DNA from: Gibbula magus
Taxonomy: Eukaryota; Mollusca; Gastropoda; Trochida; Trochidae
Assembly: GCA_936450465.1 (NCBI GenBank)
Contig: OW388304.1
Location: 41,044,914-41,108,913, forward strand
DNA length: 64,000 bases
Direction of reading: 5' to 3'
Under the pieces are notes generated by a model, which was given only the letters and a program-made list of their open reading frames with translations, made no database searches and was not told where the DNA came from. The translations under genes were made by a program, and so were the position numbers. Shown in pieces: positions 53,317 to 63,670 of the stretch. Numbering within the stretch: the stretch's first letter is position 1; every line of letters begins with the position of its first letter.

Positions 53317-56300
53317 TTATGAAACAATCTGTTTTCTCTGTACAAATGCGTAGAAAATATACATGGACAGGTTTTCAATTTCTTTAGTATTTGAGCTGTT
53401 TAAAAGTTGCGCAAACGTACTTTTGTTTGGATAAGTATAATATTTTTCTTTTATATATTTACTTCGAATGTTATTATAACAAGGGCAAATCAAGAGGAAA
53501 TGATATTCATCTTCAACTACATTTGAGTGACATAATTGACAAGTCCTTTGCTCTCGTGCCATATTTACATATCTACCTTTCTCGATTAGGAGTTCGTGAG
53601 ATGAGCATCGGAATCGTGCAAGACTAATTCTATATTTTTTAACATTTAAACAAGATAGATAGCGTTCGGTATGGATATTGCTTTTAAACATTAGATAGGT
53701 GTCACATTTACTTGAGATAGATAATTTTGCCAGCCAATTTTGAAGGTATATATCTTTAAGTCTCTGGGTAAAAGAGTTTATGAATTTCGGATATATTCCA
53801 GTTTCCTGGCTCTGCCAAACATTTCCAAATCCAGTTGAGAATAATAGTTTTTTTACATCTGTCACCCAGTTTGTATGTCCATTTCTATCGTATAAAATCA
53901 TCATATTATAACACTTCTTTGGTAAGCGATAGGATGGCATGTGTAATAGCTTTATCCAATACCGAATCGCTTTACAATATGAATAAATATATATGGGAAA
54001 CCTGCCACATTCTCCATAGATCATGACATTCGGGGTGTTTTGTTTAACACCTAAGAACTTTTTGCAAGCATACAAATGTACCATTTCTAACTTTGCAAAT
54101 GTATTTAATCCCCAGATCTCAGCCCCATATAAAAGGATAGGGTATATTTTTGCATCAAATATTTTAAAAAACGAATTCATACTTAAATCGCCAAGAATAT
54201 ATATTTGCCTTAAGATTCCTAATAATACTTTCTTTGCCTGTACTGCTGCATAATTTGCATGTGTTTGCCATGATAATTGATTTGTGAAGTATACACCAAG
54301 ATATTTGTACGAATTTGTAGCTTCAAGTTTACACTCATTATAATACCATTTTTCATTTTTTGCCAGTTTCCCACCATTCTTAAATACAATTACCTTTGTT
54401 TTATCCAAATTAACTGTTAATTTTGACTGTTTACAAAAACTTTCCAGTTCATGTATTTGTTTTTGTAAGCCAATAATAGAACTTGATATCAAAACAATGT
54501 CATCAGCAAATAGCAGAAGAAATAGCTGGAAGATATCGGGGTGTAATTGTATGCCGTGGGTACAATTTTCCTCGATCTGGGTAGCCAATTCGTTTATGAA
54601 GAAGGAGAATAAGAACGGGCTCAGTACACAACCCTGTCTGACACCTATTTGTATCTGAAATGTTTCTGATATTATATTCTTATTTCTTACACATGCTTTA
54701 ACATCTTCATATATATGTTTCAGTAGATTCCCCATTTTGGGGCTAAGACCACGTATGTTTAAGATATTCCATAATTTATTTCTTTCCACAGAGTCAAAGG
54801 CTTTAGCAAAGTCGACAAATAAAGCATAGAATTTCGCCCCTTTGACGTTAAGGTATCTCTGGACAATACTCTGTAAAACAAACATGTTGTCAATGGTTGT
54901 GTACCCTTGTCTAAAACCTGCTTGGCATTCAGTAAGTTTTCCCATTGTTTCTCCCCAGAAGATTAGTCTCTTGTTGATAATTGAAGTGAAAATTTTACTA
55001 AAGACGCTAAGAAGAGTTATCCCTCTATAGTTATTTACATTGTTTAAATCTCCATTTTTATGTAAGGGAATAATTATCCCCATTGACCAATCTTTAGGAA
55101 AGTGGCCCTTTTCAAGTATCAAATTGAATAATAAGTCTAAGTATGGAGTTAAAATATCAGCTGAATAGCTAAACAATTCAGGTATCATGTTGTCTATGCC
55201 TGGAGATTTATTCAGTTTAAGTTTGCGTATACTGTCTAGTATTTCCTCTCTAGTTATAGGAGAATCGAGTATCTGCTCTGTGAGTTCACAATCTACATTT
55301 GATTTGAGGGGATTTACATAATTTTCACATTCTTCTTGTTCTCCATCAGGTAATTTTTCACCGGAGAATAAGTTTTTAAAGTGGTCAAACCAGTGTTTTG
55401 TATCAATTCTATTTGTTTCCATAGGTTTTGGATTGAGACGTTTTAACTCATTCCAAAATGTTTTAGAATCATATATGCTATTCTCAATTTTTGCTTGTTT
55501 ATTTCTATAGTATTCTACACGTTTTTGTTTGCAAACAGATTGGTATTTATTTCTTATGTTATTATAGTTCGCCAATGCGCTTGAGTCTTTATATTTTCTA
55601 AATTTGTTCAAAGCTCTACAGCGTTGAGTTTTCAATGTTCTGCATTCTGAATCAAACCATTTATTTACATATGGTTTACATTTCCTGATGTGTTTCTTCA
55701 TGTCAGATGCAGCTAGACTTAGTGCCTCTACAATAAGATCAATGCTTCTATCGATGCACGAAAATGCACTATCCACTGATTTATCTAAGAGATCTTGGGC
55801 ATCATCAGACAATAGATTTTGTCTAAACTGCTCAAACTTATCGTTATCCCAAATAAACTTAAAACTATTATTATTATCGTTATCTGACACGTCTGTTTGC
55901 TTCACACGATGCGCTCGTAATTTCAACGTGACCGGGAGATGGGATGACTCAGCCCTGGATGGTATAACGAAGTCTTCAACAAAGTCAAATAATGTTGTGG
56001 AGGAAATTATATAGTCAATCACACTGGCACCATTATAACCGATGTATGTATAATCTCCAATTTCTGCGTCAGAGCCACATCTCCCGTTCATGATATGAAT
56101 ATTTAATACAGAACATAAATCAAGCAAATGCTTACCGAAGTTGTTTACTGTCTTGTCGACGGAGAATCGCTTAAGATTAAAACAATCAAATATGGATTCA
56201 TTAAAAGCGTAGTTTTCATTTTCGATGAAGTCTAAAATGTCATCTTCAATAAAGTCTGGCTTTGTCCCAGTTCGTGCATTTAAATCTCCGCCGATCAAGA

Positions 56301-56844
56301 CATAAACATCTGGTAATCCCGAGATCATATCCAATAGGTTATCTTGAAAAATAGAAATTCCATTTTTACATTCAAATGGTGATTGATTATACCATGTCGA
56401 TAATTCTGGGTGAATATAAGAACATGCATATACAAGATCCTTATCAAAACCAAACAATGCTTTGTCAAATAGGATGAAGATACTGTTTTCGGTTATCTTT
56501 TGCAGGTTTATGAAATCTTCAAATTCGTTTTTTATAAGCACTGTAATACCACCAGAAAGCCTCCCTGATGTTGCTATTTTATCTGCTTGTTTGGTTATTG
56601 ATAAATAATCTGGAAAATATTGTTTGAAGTCAATGTCATTACACCAAGTTTCAGTGAAGCCAATAATATCGAATCGTTTAACATATTCTATGAAATCGAC
56701 ATCAAATACTTTTTGTTTCAAACCAGATACATTCCAAAATATTAAATTTGCAAAATTGTTTAAACAGGTATGATTCACATTGCTGTCTTTTGAGTTGGTT
56801 TTCTGTTCGTGCGTCGTAAAATCCTTAAGGCCCTGGCCACACCC
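53317..56844 (-). CDS. LINE ORF2: endonuclease and reverse transcriptase
   Basis: The frame opens directly after the ORF1 stop. Counting from the GTG at 56778 it has 1153 codons. EEP endonuclease (about 10-290): WNVSG, FTETW (Glu43), GGDLNAR (163-169), and SSHLPVTL at 278-285 where SDH is usual. Reverse transcriptase (about 515-790): KSPGIDN, NYRGITLLS, AGFRQG, FVDFAKAFDSV (654-664), GVRQGCVLSPFLFS and FADD (757-760). A C-terminal zinc knuckle CX2CX9HX4C lies at 1080-1098. The protein would nick DNA and copy the element RNA by target-primed reverse transcription. The first in-frame ATG is residue 151, past two catalytic motifs. Normal ATG initiation therefore cannot produce the full enzyme. 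Confidence 0.92.
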   Translation of the reverse strand, partial: GCGQGLKDFTTHEQKTNSKDSNVNHTCLNNFANLIFWNVSGLKQKVFDVDFIEYVKRFDIIGFTETWCNDIDFKQYFPDYLSITKQADKIATSGRLSGGITVLIKNEFEDFINLQKITENSIFILFDKALFGFDKDLVYACSYIHPELSTWYNQSPFECKNGISIFQDNLLDMISGLPDVYVLIGGDLNARTGTKPDFIEDDILDFIENENYAFNESIFDCFNLKRFSVDKTVNNFGKHLLDLCSVLNIHIMNGRCGSDAEIGDYTYIGYNGASVIDYIISSTTLFDFVEDFVIPSRAESSHLPVTLKLRAHRVKQTDVSDNDNNNSFKFIWDNDKFEQFRQNLLSDDAQDLLDKSVDSAFSCIDRSIDLIVEALSLAASDMKKHIRKCKPYVNKWFDSECRTLKTQRCRALNKFRKYKDSSALANYNNIRNKYQSVCKQKRVEYYRNKQAKIENSIYDSKTFWNELKRLNPKPMETNRIDTKHWFDHFKNLFSGEKLPDGEQEECENYVNPLKSNVDCELTEQILDSPITREEILDSIRKLKLNKSPGIDNMIPELFSYSADILTPYLDLLFNLILEKGHFPKDWSMGIIIPLHKNGDLNNVNNYRGITLLSVFSKIFTSIINKRLIFWGETMGKLTECQAGFRQGYTTIDNMFVLQSIVQRYLNVKGAKFYALFVDFAKAFDSVERNKLWNILNIRGLSPKMGNLLKHIYEDVKACVRNKNIISETFQIQIGVRQGCVLSPFLFSFFINELATQIEENCTHGIQLHPDIFQLFLLLFADDIVLISSSIIGLQKQIHELESFCKQSKLTVNLDKTKVIVFKNGGKLAKNEKWYYNECKLEATNSYKYLGVYFTNQLSWQTHANYAAVQAKKVLLGILRQIYILGDLSMNSFFKIFDAKIYPILLYGAEIWGLNTFAKLEMVHLYACKKFLGVKQNTPNVMIYGECGRFPIYIYSYCKAIRYWIKLLHMPSYRLPKKCYNMMILYDRNGHTNWVTDVKKLLFSTGFGNVWQSQETGIYPKFINSFTQRLKDIYLQNWLAKLSISSKCDTYLMFKSNIHTERYLSCLNVKKYRISLARFRCSSHELLIEKGRYVNMAREQRTCQLCHSNVVEDEYHFLLICPCYNNIRSKYIKEKYYTYPNKSTFAQLLNSSNTKEIENLSMYIFYAFVQRKQIVS

Positions 56845-58038
56845 TTATTTTTGCTGAGTCCTGTTGGAACGACGAGGCTTATATATCAGTTCACGGCTCT
56901 GGTCCCGAGTGGGTCCCCCTTTTGTCTTCGCACTGGTTGTCTCCTTGGGTGTCTGTGGAGCTTGAGCTTGAGCTTCATCCTCCTGTATATCCTGTTTACG
57001 TTCTTTCATCAGCTTGCTCCCCTTGAAGAAGAATCTCATGCCAGGCTCTTCACTGCGTCTTCTCTGCAGCTCCTGTCTCTGTGAGGCTGTCAAATCGTTG
57101 GCAATACCTATTCCCTGGTCCCTGAGGATGTCCCTCATCTTTACGGAATGCCACTTGTCTTCCCAGTGTTGCATTCTCACTATCACTGGTCTGGGGGAGT
57201 CGGTCTTCTTGGAGGAGATCCTGTGGGCCCTCTCTATGTCGCGGGGCACAAGTGGGGACAGTTTCTTCTTGTCACGTGCACTGTTCAGAATTTCCAAAAC
57301 TTTGGCTTTGCTTTCGGTATAAGTTTCCTTGTGCGTGGGTTCTGGTATACCGTACAACACCATGTTGTTTCTGCGACTTCTTTGTTCTTGATCTTCAATT
57401 TTGTCTTCAAGATCACCTATGTAGCCATCAATATCACATAATTTTTCGTTTAGGGTGTCCATATCAGCCCTCAGAATTTCTTGTTCCAGCTTGTTAGATT
57501 CGACTTCGTTTTTCAACTTGCAGATATCAGACTTGATGGATTTGACGTCTTGTTGTATAGATTTTATGTCACCACGTACCCTGTCCTCCGAGTTATTTAT
57601 TTGTTGGACAATATAATCTCTCATCTCCTGAAGATCTCTGTTCGTGGGACCTGGGTTCACTTCGATATCTCCTGCTAGAAGTATGGTAGATGGAAGGAAC
57701 GTGTAAACTGATGGGGAGGCCTGTGAGGGAGGTGATCTGTATAGACGGGTAGAGCTTGTGACGTCACACCCCTGACATGAATGTAAACAATGCTCGTTTA
57801 TCAATCGGGAGGTGAGCACACTATCAAAGTTCATCATGAAGTATTCACCATAGCTGGTCAGCGAGAAGGCAAGTATCAGATGTACAGAAATCACAAATGC
57901 ACATGCAGAGAGACGATACGGCATATCGGAGCTGTCACTGAATGGAGTGTACCTGTAATCGACATGGTCTACCTGTCGTGTCCCCATCGGCGGTTTAAAT
58001 CGTCCGATCCTCGCTCTGTAGAGCGATATATCAATCAT
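56845..58038 (-). CDS. LINE ORF1: 2A motif, coiled coil, RNA-binding region
   Basis: 397 residues. Residues 44-62 are hydrophobic (SACAFVISVHLILAFSL). A 2A-type motif, LLAGDIEVNPGP, ends at residue 131. A coiled coil follows (about 135-225, heptads such as IKSIQQDVKSIKSDICKLKN). Next is an RRM-like region of the L1 ORF1 type (RRNNMVLYGIPE, IERAHRI, RPVIVRM, NDLTASQRQELQRR). The tail is basic. If 2A acts, translation yields a 130-residue N-terminal piece with a signal-like segment and a separate 267-residue RNA-binding protein starting at proline. 2A motifs are known in APE-type LINEs of several marine invertebrates. Activity here is inferred. Confidence 0.88.
   Translation of the reverse strand: MIDISLYRARIGRFKPPMGTRQVDHVDYRYTPFSDSSDMPYRLSACAFVISVHLILAFSLTSYGEYFMMNFDSVLTSRLINEHCLHSCQGCDVTSSTRLYRSPPSQASPSVYTFLPSTILLAGDIEVNPGPTNRDLQEMRDYIVQQINNSEDRVRGDIKSIQQDVKSIKSDICKLKNEVESNKLEQEILRADMDTLNEKLCDIDGYIGDLEDKIEDQEQRSRRNNMVLYGIPEPTHKETYTESKAKVLEILNSARDKKKLSPLVPRDIERAHRISSKKTDSPRPVIVRMQHWEDKWHSVKMRDILRDQGIGIANDLTASQRQELQRRRSEEPGMRFFFKGSKLMKERKQDIQEDEAQAQAPQTPKETTSAKTKGGPTRDQSRELIYKPRRSNRTQQK
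57646..57672 (-). promoter_or_regulatory. 2A ribosome-skipping motif
   Basis: Codons for GDIEVNPGP. The invariant core D-(V/I)-E-x-N-P-G-P is complete, and the hydrophobic TILLA precedes it as in active 2A sequences. Skipping would fall between the final glycine and proline. Confidence 0.85.
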
Positions 58039-58059
58039 TTTGAATGAAGGATTGTTCTA

Positions 58060-58410
58060 TAGTACTATCTGAACGATCTATGCAACTTTATAAGCTTGGG
58101 GATAATGAATATATTAGATTTACCACTCTTTTTTCTCTGCTGTTGTTTTCGATGATGTTCAGTAAGGGCGGTAACTCTCAGTTTAATAACAGCAAATCAA
58201 TAATATGCACAATCTAAAATAGATTGTTCAAATGAAACAATCCTACCATGAATACCTTAATTCCATTAATCCTTCAATCGATTTAATTATCGATTACCCA
58301 AACGATAACAATGTGTTGGTATTGTTTCAACGTAACTGACTTTAACTACTAACAAGGTATTGTCGCATGTTTTACAGGATATCTGTCAGTTAACTCTCCT
58401 TAAACCACAA
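58060..58410. other. 5' flank of the LINE, no recognisable feature
   Basis: May include the LINE 5' UTR and promoter. No coding frame or repeat is visible. Confidence 0.4.
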
Positions 58411-58414
58411 AATC

Positions 58415-58416
58415 GT

Positions 58417-58480
<64 letters not shown>

Positions 58481-58800
58481 ACTACTACTACTACTGCTGC
58501 TGCTACTACTACTACTACTACTGCTGCTGCTACTACTACTGCTGCTGCTGCTGCTACTACTACTACTACTGCTGCTGCTGCTACTACTACTACTACTACT
58601 GCTGCTGCTACTACTACTACTGCTGCTGCTGCTACTACTACTACTACTACTGCTGCTACTACTACTACTACTACTACTGCTGCTGCTGTTACTACTATTA
58701 CAACTGTTACTTCTACAATTACTGCTGCTGCTGTTACTACTACTACAACTTTTACTTCTACAATTACTGCTGCTACTAGGACTATTACTATTAGTCTAAT
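58415..58800. repeat. (ACT)n/(GCT)n trinucleotide array
   Basis: Alternating blocks of ACTACT and GCTGCT, with TTACTTCTACAATTACTGCT units toward the end. The frames (poly-Y/C) are spurious. Confidence 0.95.
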
Positions 58801-58844
58801 AGTGCTACTATTTCTACTACTGCTGCTGTTACAATTACTGCTAC

Positions 58845-59225
58845 TATTACTACAACAACTGCTGCTACTACTACCTGTACAACTACTACTACAACAACTG
58901 CTGCTACTACTACCTGTACATCTACTACTACAACAACTGCTGCTACTACTACCTGTACAACTACAACTACAACAACTGCTGCTACTACTACCTGTACAAC
59001 TACTACTACAACAACTGCTGCTACTACTACCTGTACAACTACTACTACAACAACTGCTGCTACTACTACCTGTACAACTACTACTACAACAACTGCTGCT
59101 ACTACTACCTGTACAACTACTACTACAACAACTGCTGCTACTACTACCTGTACAACTACTACTACAACAACTGCTGCTACTACTACCTGTACAACTACTA
59201 CTACAACAACTGCTGCTACTACTCC
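58845..59225. repeat. 39-bp minisatellite, about 9-10 copies
   Basis: The unit contains CTACTACTACCTGTACAAC and ACTACTACAACAACTGCTG. Copies are nearly identical, with only point changes (ACATCT, ACAACTACAACT). Both strands are open because the period is a multiple of three. Confidence 0.95.
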
Positions 59226-59383
59226 AAATTCTACTACTACAACTACTACTAATGTTACTACTACCACTACCAAAACTACTACTGCTGCTGTTGCTACCAA
59301 TTCTACTAGTGCTGTTACAACAACAACTACTACTACTACTACTTCTACTACTACTGCTACTACTGCTGCTGCTACTGCTACTG

Positions 59384-59416
<33 letters not shown>

Positions 59417-59495
59417 ATGTTACAACTAGGTAACGTATACTTATGTTAATACTTATAATACTTATAATACTTATAATACTTATAATACTAATACT
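59226..59495. repeat. ACT trinucleotide tract and 9-bp ACTTATAAT repeats
   Basis: Trinucleotides continue to about 59420. TACTTATAA is then repeated about five times (59449-59490). Confidence 0.9.
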
Positions 59496-59589
59496 GATAC
59501 TAGACAAACACAAACACCTTTCACGATCTGCGTATTTTCTTTGGAAACTATTTATTGCTTCTGGTCTCGATATTTAACAAGTATGTTTT

Positions 59590-60045
59590 CCTGTAAACAT
59601 TCACGAAACGAAAACAAATATACCACAGTGATGCTATCATTTTATCTTGAAATGTGTTCTTTCACATAAAACATATTTCCTAGACGAAAATAACTCACAT
59701 CAGTTTAAAATAATGAAACGTAATATGTTTACTTTCAACAATACCCATACATATACTCTAAGTATGCACGTACGCATGTAAGGGTAGTCTACGACATTAC
59801 ATACCGATTCATCTTAATTAAATGAACAAACACCAAATAAACAGTAATTTGTACCTAGTAAATGTAAAAGTACGTGGCTTATTAATGGATCTTTTAATCA
59901 AACGCCGTGAAAGAAATGTTTTTATCTAATAAACCCTCCTCTTGTACGAAATGTTCCGCGAAATAGAGAATTAGTGGAAATATATGTCATGTTATTCCAC
60001 ACAAAAACACCTTATTAGGCGAATTATGTTTGCGCCGTGAAATGA
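59590..60045. repeat. Diverged block repeated at 63175-63670
   Basis: Shared, in order: GAAACGAAAACAAA, AGACGAAAA, ATGAAACGTAATA, TTCATCTTAATTA-ATGAACA, GTAATTTGTACC-like, ATGTAAAAGT-CGTG, TTTAATCAAAC and GCGAATTATGTTTGCG-like. Function unknown. Confidence 0.65.
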
Positions 60046-60079
60046 ATCGAATTATGCGTCCACGTCACCGAAACGTGCG

Positions 60080-60300
60080 ATTTTGAATCTGCACGAGATG
60101 CACGTGGGATTTAGTGACTGAATAACCATGCTTGTTTCAAAACATCTGAATGTCGCAGCTCATCTTGAAGGGTCATCGAGTGCAAAAGGCATACCATTGA
60201 TTTGTTTATTACGAATAAATGTACGCCTCACTGCATGAGATGCACGTGCTAACATCCCAGAACATTTTAATCTCCACGAGACGCACGTGCAATTGAAAGG
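60080..60300. repeat. Cluster 3 of TGCACGTGC motifs
   Basis: CTGCACGAGATGCACGTGG, CTGCATGAGATGCACGTGCT and CTCCACGAGACGCACGTGCA. It directly follows the block at 59590-60045. Confidence 0.75.
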
Positions 60301-60523
60301 TTTCCATCCATTTCAACTCTTCAAAATTGTCAGTGCATAACTAAAACATGACTTTACACTAAATTAGAATGAAATTGGTTCTCCATGTATCACAATTCCT
60401 GCAAAGATATTGAAGAAATGGTCGTTAGACCATGATCTCTGAAGTCCTTATAATACGCCACAACTTAAGGACACCAAATCTACATTATAGAATCCTCATT
60501 TGGAAATGAGTCCGTACACAACA

Positions 60524-60885
60524 TTAAAGGGGCAGTAGCACGTTTTTTGCAAAATTTATTTTTTCATATTTCCCATTTATAATGATGGTTTATATCATTT
60601 AAACTAACTTTAAAGGGTAAAACATCTTATTACACAAACCAATTATCTGTAGTGGTAAAAACTATGTTGCGTATAAAGCAAAACTTGCATGGCGGCCATT
60701 TTATTGTGAACACAATTTATTATTTTGTATTACAAAAACGATTCCCATGGCTTTACCGAAACATGTACACTCATTTTAAGCTTTATTTTCCGAAGACAGA
60801 AGGATGTTTTACTATTGGTGAATTTATTTTTCAAATACATTTCATCAACTTATTTGAGCGAAAAAACGTGCTACTGCCCCTTTAA
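60524..60885. mobile_element. TTAA-MITE
   Basis: TTAAAGGGGCAGTAGCACG to CGTGCTACTGCCCCTTTAA, 362 bp. Confidence 0.93.
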
Positions 60886-61124
60886 ACATTTCAGCTTTCA
60901 AGAACTTTCGTACTCACTGGTTCGATCTCGCAATATGCGTCTTCCCGATTGGACTAAACAAAATCTCACAACGACAAAAGGCTCTAATTGTTTTAAATGT
61001 TTTTCAAAATAGTACAATCCATTCAACGCAGTTTTTAATCCGTTCTATCATACACACGGCTAGCTATGTACAGTATATAGAAGCGCGGGTTTTGCCTATA
61101 GCACTCAAACGTACCAGGACTCCG

Positions 61125-61300
61125 TTCCATAACAGCGAGCGCTTATAATTGCTCATTGATCGCTCAATGTAGCGCTCAATGTAGCGCTCAAGTAGCGCTC
61201 AAGTAGCGCTCACATAGCGCTCATTCTCTGCTGAACGACATGATTGCTACATAGCGCTACATTGAGCAATCGCGTTCAAGAGAGGTTTAAAAATAATCGC
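61125..61300. repeat. TAGCGCTCAA short tandem repeats
   Basis: TAGCGCTCAATG and AGTAGCGCTCA units are repeated about five times, then met by inverted TAGCGCTACATTGAGC, so the region can fold. Confidence 0.75.
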
Positions 61301-61840
61301 TAATTGAGCGTTTTTTTTCTTTTTTCATCTTTCATTTTTCTTATATTCCCCTTACTTTGGTATTTTATAGTACAAGTGGAGAAATAGCAAATGCTCAAGG
61401 ATACTTTTCACAAAAAGACATCCAGTAGTAACATGTTTTACCAAACAAAATAATCGAAACTGACACGTTACGTTATTTATAAAACATTTCATTCCTATAA
61501 CTATTAGGGGGTGTCAACCATTTTTACTATGAGTATATCTATAAATCAATATTTAATACAAGTAATATCAACCGCTTTCTTAATATAAAACGAACATTCA
61601 TTGATGAGATACAGGTCGTATTTCTTGTCTGATTAAGAATGACACTAACTAAGATGTCGTGAAACAAAATAAAAATGACTTTCTCATTATAAATTCGATC
61701 TGACCAAATTGGAAGCAAACGGAAGCGAAAAAGGAAAATTGATTGATCTGAAATACACACTTATGGTAGATAACTGAAAGTTGATTAGCTCCATTTATTA
61801 CTCGGATCTCACTTTTCAATTATGTTCGTCAATCATAATT
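61301..61840. other. No recognisable gene
   Basis: AT-rich. GTCAACCATTTTTACTATGA at about 61515 recalls the 41566 repeat. Confidence 0.4.
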
Positions 61841-61842
61841 CG

Positions 61843-62110
61843 GCGTTCGGCTTCGGATCAAGAGGTCCGCCAGGGGCAAGGCAACTTTGTCTGCAAACTG
61901 TTCTACACGCAGTGAGGTTTGGGTGCAATGCTACACTGAATTTCAATGCAGTACCACCCATGGTTCGCTAGTTCCAGCCGTTGCTCGCAGGTTTCACCGC
62001 AATGCATAGCCACATGGCGTTGTGGGCTTTCTCCCTGACATAATCCTTGCAGCCGTGATATAAGTGAAATGCTCTTGATAGCGGCGTTAAACCCCAACTC
62101 ACCTCACCTC
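61843..62110 (+). mobile_element. tRNA-derived SINE, family 1 (copy 7)
   Basis: Head truncated (GTTCGGCTTCGGATCAAGAG), body intact, tail GCGGCGTTAAACCCCAACTC plus ACCTC repeats. Confidence 0.88.
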
Positions 62111-62960
62111 TTTTTCAGGATTCTTACCTTGCGAATATGAGTTCTCCAGAATTAGAATAATGTTCTTTTCAAAAGTGAATGAATTTTTTTTTATTCAAAA
62201 TGATGTTTAGAAAATTACATAATCATTTCTAAAGAAACAAAGCATATTTTTATAAAGACGAGTTGGTTGCATAACAAATTGTCTATAATGATAAAGCTAT
62301 TTTTGAAAGAGTGATACATTAATAATTTCGAAACAGATACTCCATTAACGTCCCTGTACAAATTAAATCATTGATGGACACGAAAAGGGAAACATCGCAA
62401 TTAATGAAAATAGAAATTAATTTTTTACTTATATACTAACCTAATAACATAATTCACCAATCCTCAGCTCACACATATATCGGGATGTTTATACTCATAT
62501 AAACGTTATCTCTTTCTCTCTTTCTCTCTTTCTCTCTTTCTCTCTTTCTCTCTTTATTTCAATCTCAGTTTTTAAACAGTAGAATGAGATACCTGGTAGG
62601 TAATTTAAGAAAATTATTTACGTGCCGTTGGGTTATGCCAACAAGAGCTATGGATCAAAACAAATCAACTGAATTTTGATAAAAACATTATCATTTTAAA
62701 CAAATATTTCACATTCCCAAAACATGTCAATAAACCATTGTAATAAACATGAAATTATTTTCAACGCTCTCGCAAAATGTATCCATATTGATTTTCTAAT
62801 CAAACTAATTTATATATGAGAAACATCGAACTATGGTACAACCTTGCGTGACTCCAACACTAACCATGTTTAAAGTTCCGCCATGTGAATTATGTCTAGA
62901 AGGTAAGACAAGCGTGACGACCTTATCTTTCAGAAAAGAAGAAAAGGCACAATTTTCTTC
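62111..62960. other. No recognisable gene; octamer repeat
   Basis: TTTCTCTC is repeated about five to six times at 62511-62556. The rest is AT-rich without a supportable feature. Confidence 0.5.
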
Positions 62961-62964
62961 AAGC

Positions 62965-63060
62965 AAGTGATGATTTGTTTGATAACGGTGCTAGTGTCTG
63001 CACCGAAACGTCGTATCTATGCACCAAAGAAGTTGACTATCCATAGAATTCGTTCTTCTT
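62965..63060 (+). mobile_element. Penelope-like tail fragment, copy 2
   Basis: AGTGATGATTTG, GATAACGGTGCTAGTGTC, TGCACCGAAACGTCG, then AAGAAGTTGACTATCCATAG. The stem GGTGC/GCACC and the GAAACGTC string follow the hammerhead-like layout, but the CUGAUGA core is degenerate. Confidence 0.45.
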
Positions 63061-63174
63061 TTGTCAGTAATTTTGGTGAATTTTGTCAATAACATGCTTC
63101 GAAAGGAAACACCACCTCCTCGCAGAGGATCTGATATAACATATAAAAGTATAAATGTTGTGTTCGTGTACACC

Positions 63175-63670
63175 TGAAACGAAAACAAACATTCCATAAT
63201 AATGAAATATTACACCTTTAACAAATCTTTTTTTCTTAGAAACACCTAGGGTATCTTCCCAGACGAAAACACCCCAATTATTGAAACGTAATAGCGAATA
63301 TGTTCCTTATAAATTGTACAATATCCGTTTCAGACGAAATAACGCAACTTTCTTCCTACATAATGAAACGTCAAACGCCATAAGTTACCCAAAATACATA
63401 CGTTTGCTACGACAGTCAACGGCGGTGCAAGCAAATTCATCTTAATTATATGAACACACATCCAGTAAACTGCAATTTGTACCGAATTAATGTAAAAGTG
63501 CGTGTCTACTTAATGAAACCTTTAATCAAACACAGAAAGAAGCTATTTGATGTAATATACATTCCCTTCTATCACGAATGATCTGGCGCGTCACCAATTT
63601 CCATAGGTTGGGTTATTTCATAGGAAAACACCCAAATTGGCGAAAGGTATTTGCGCTGCACTCATTTCTG
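63175..63670. repeat. Second copy of the 59590-60045 block
   Basis: See 59590. This copy lacks a TGCACGTGC cluster after it. The remaining 330 bases to the window end show no feature. Confidence 0.6.

Larger units (their letters stand above)
53225..58050 (-). mobile_element. Near-complete non-LTR retrotransposon with 2A motif
   Basis: It includes ORF1 (58038-56845), ORF2 (to 53317) and a short 3' region ending in AATAAAGATTG repeats (53227-53252, minus strand). Both frames are open over 4.7 kb, which suggests recent insertion. The 5' end and target-site duplications were not found. The clade is not assigned. The endonuclease is apurinic type, and ORF1 resembles L1-type ORF1 proteins. Confidence 0.9.

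Noticed and set aside
56778..56778. GTG at 56778 as an ordinary start codon of ORF2
   Set aside because: Eukaryotic initiation at GTG is not expected; it is kept only as a counting origin.
58360..59513. Long poly-Y/C, poly-V and poly-L/Q frames
   Set aside because: Trinucleotide arrays and a 39-bp minisatellite are open in several frames by arithmetic; no start context or domain.
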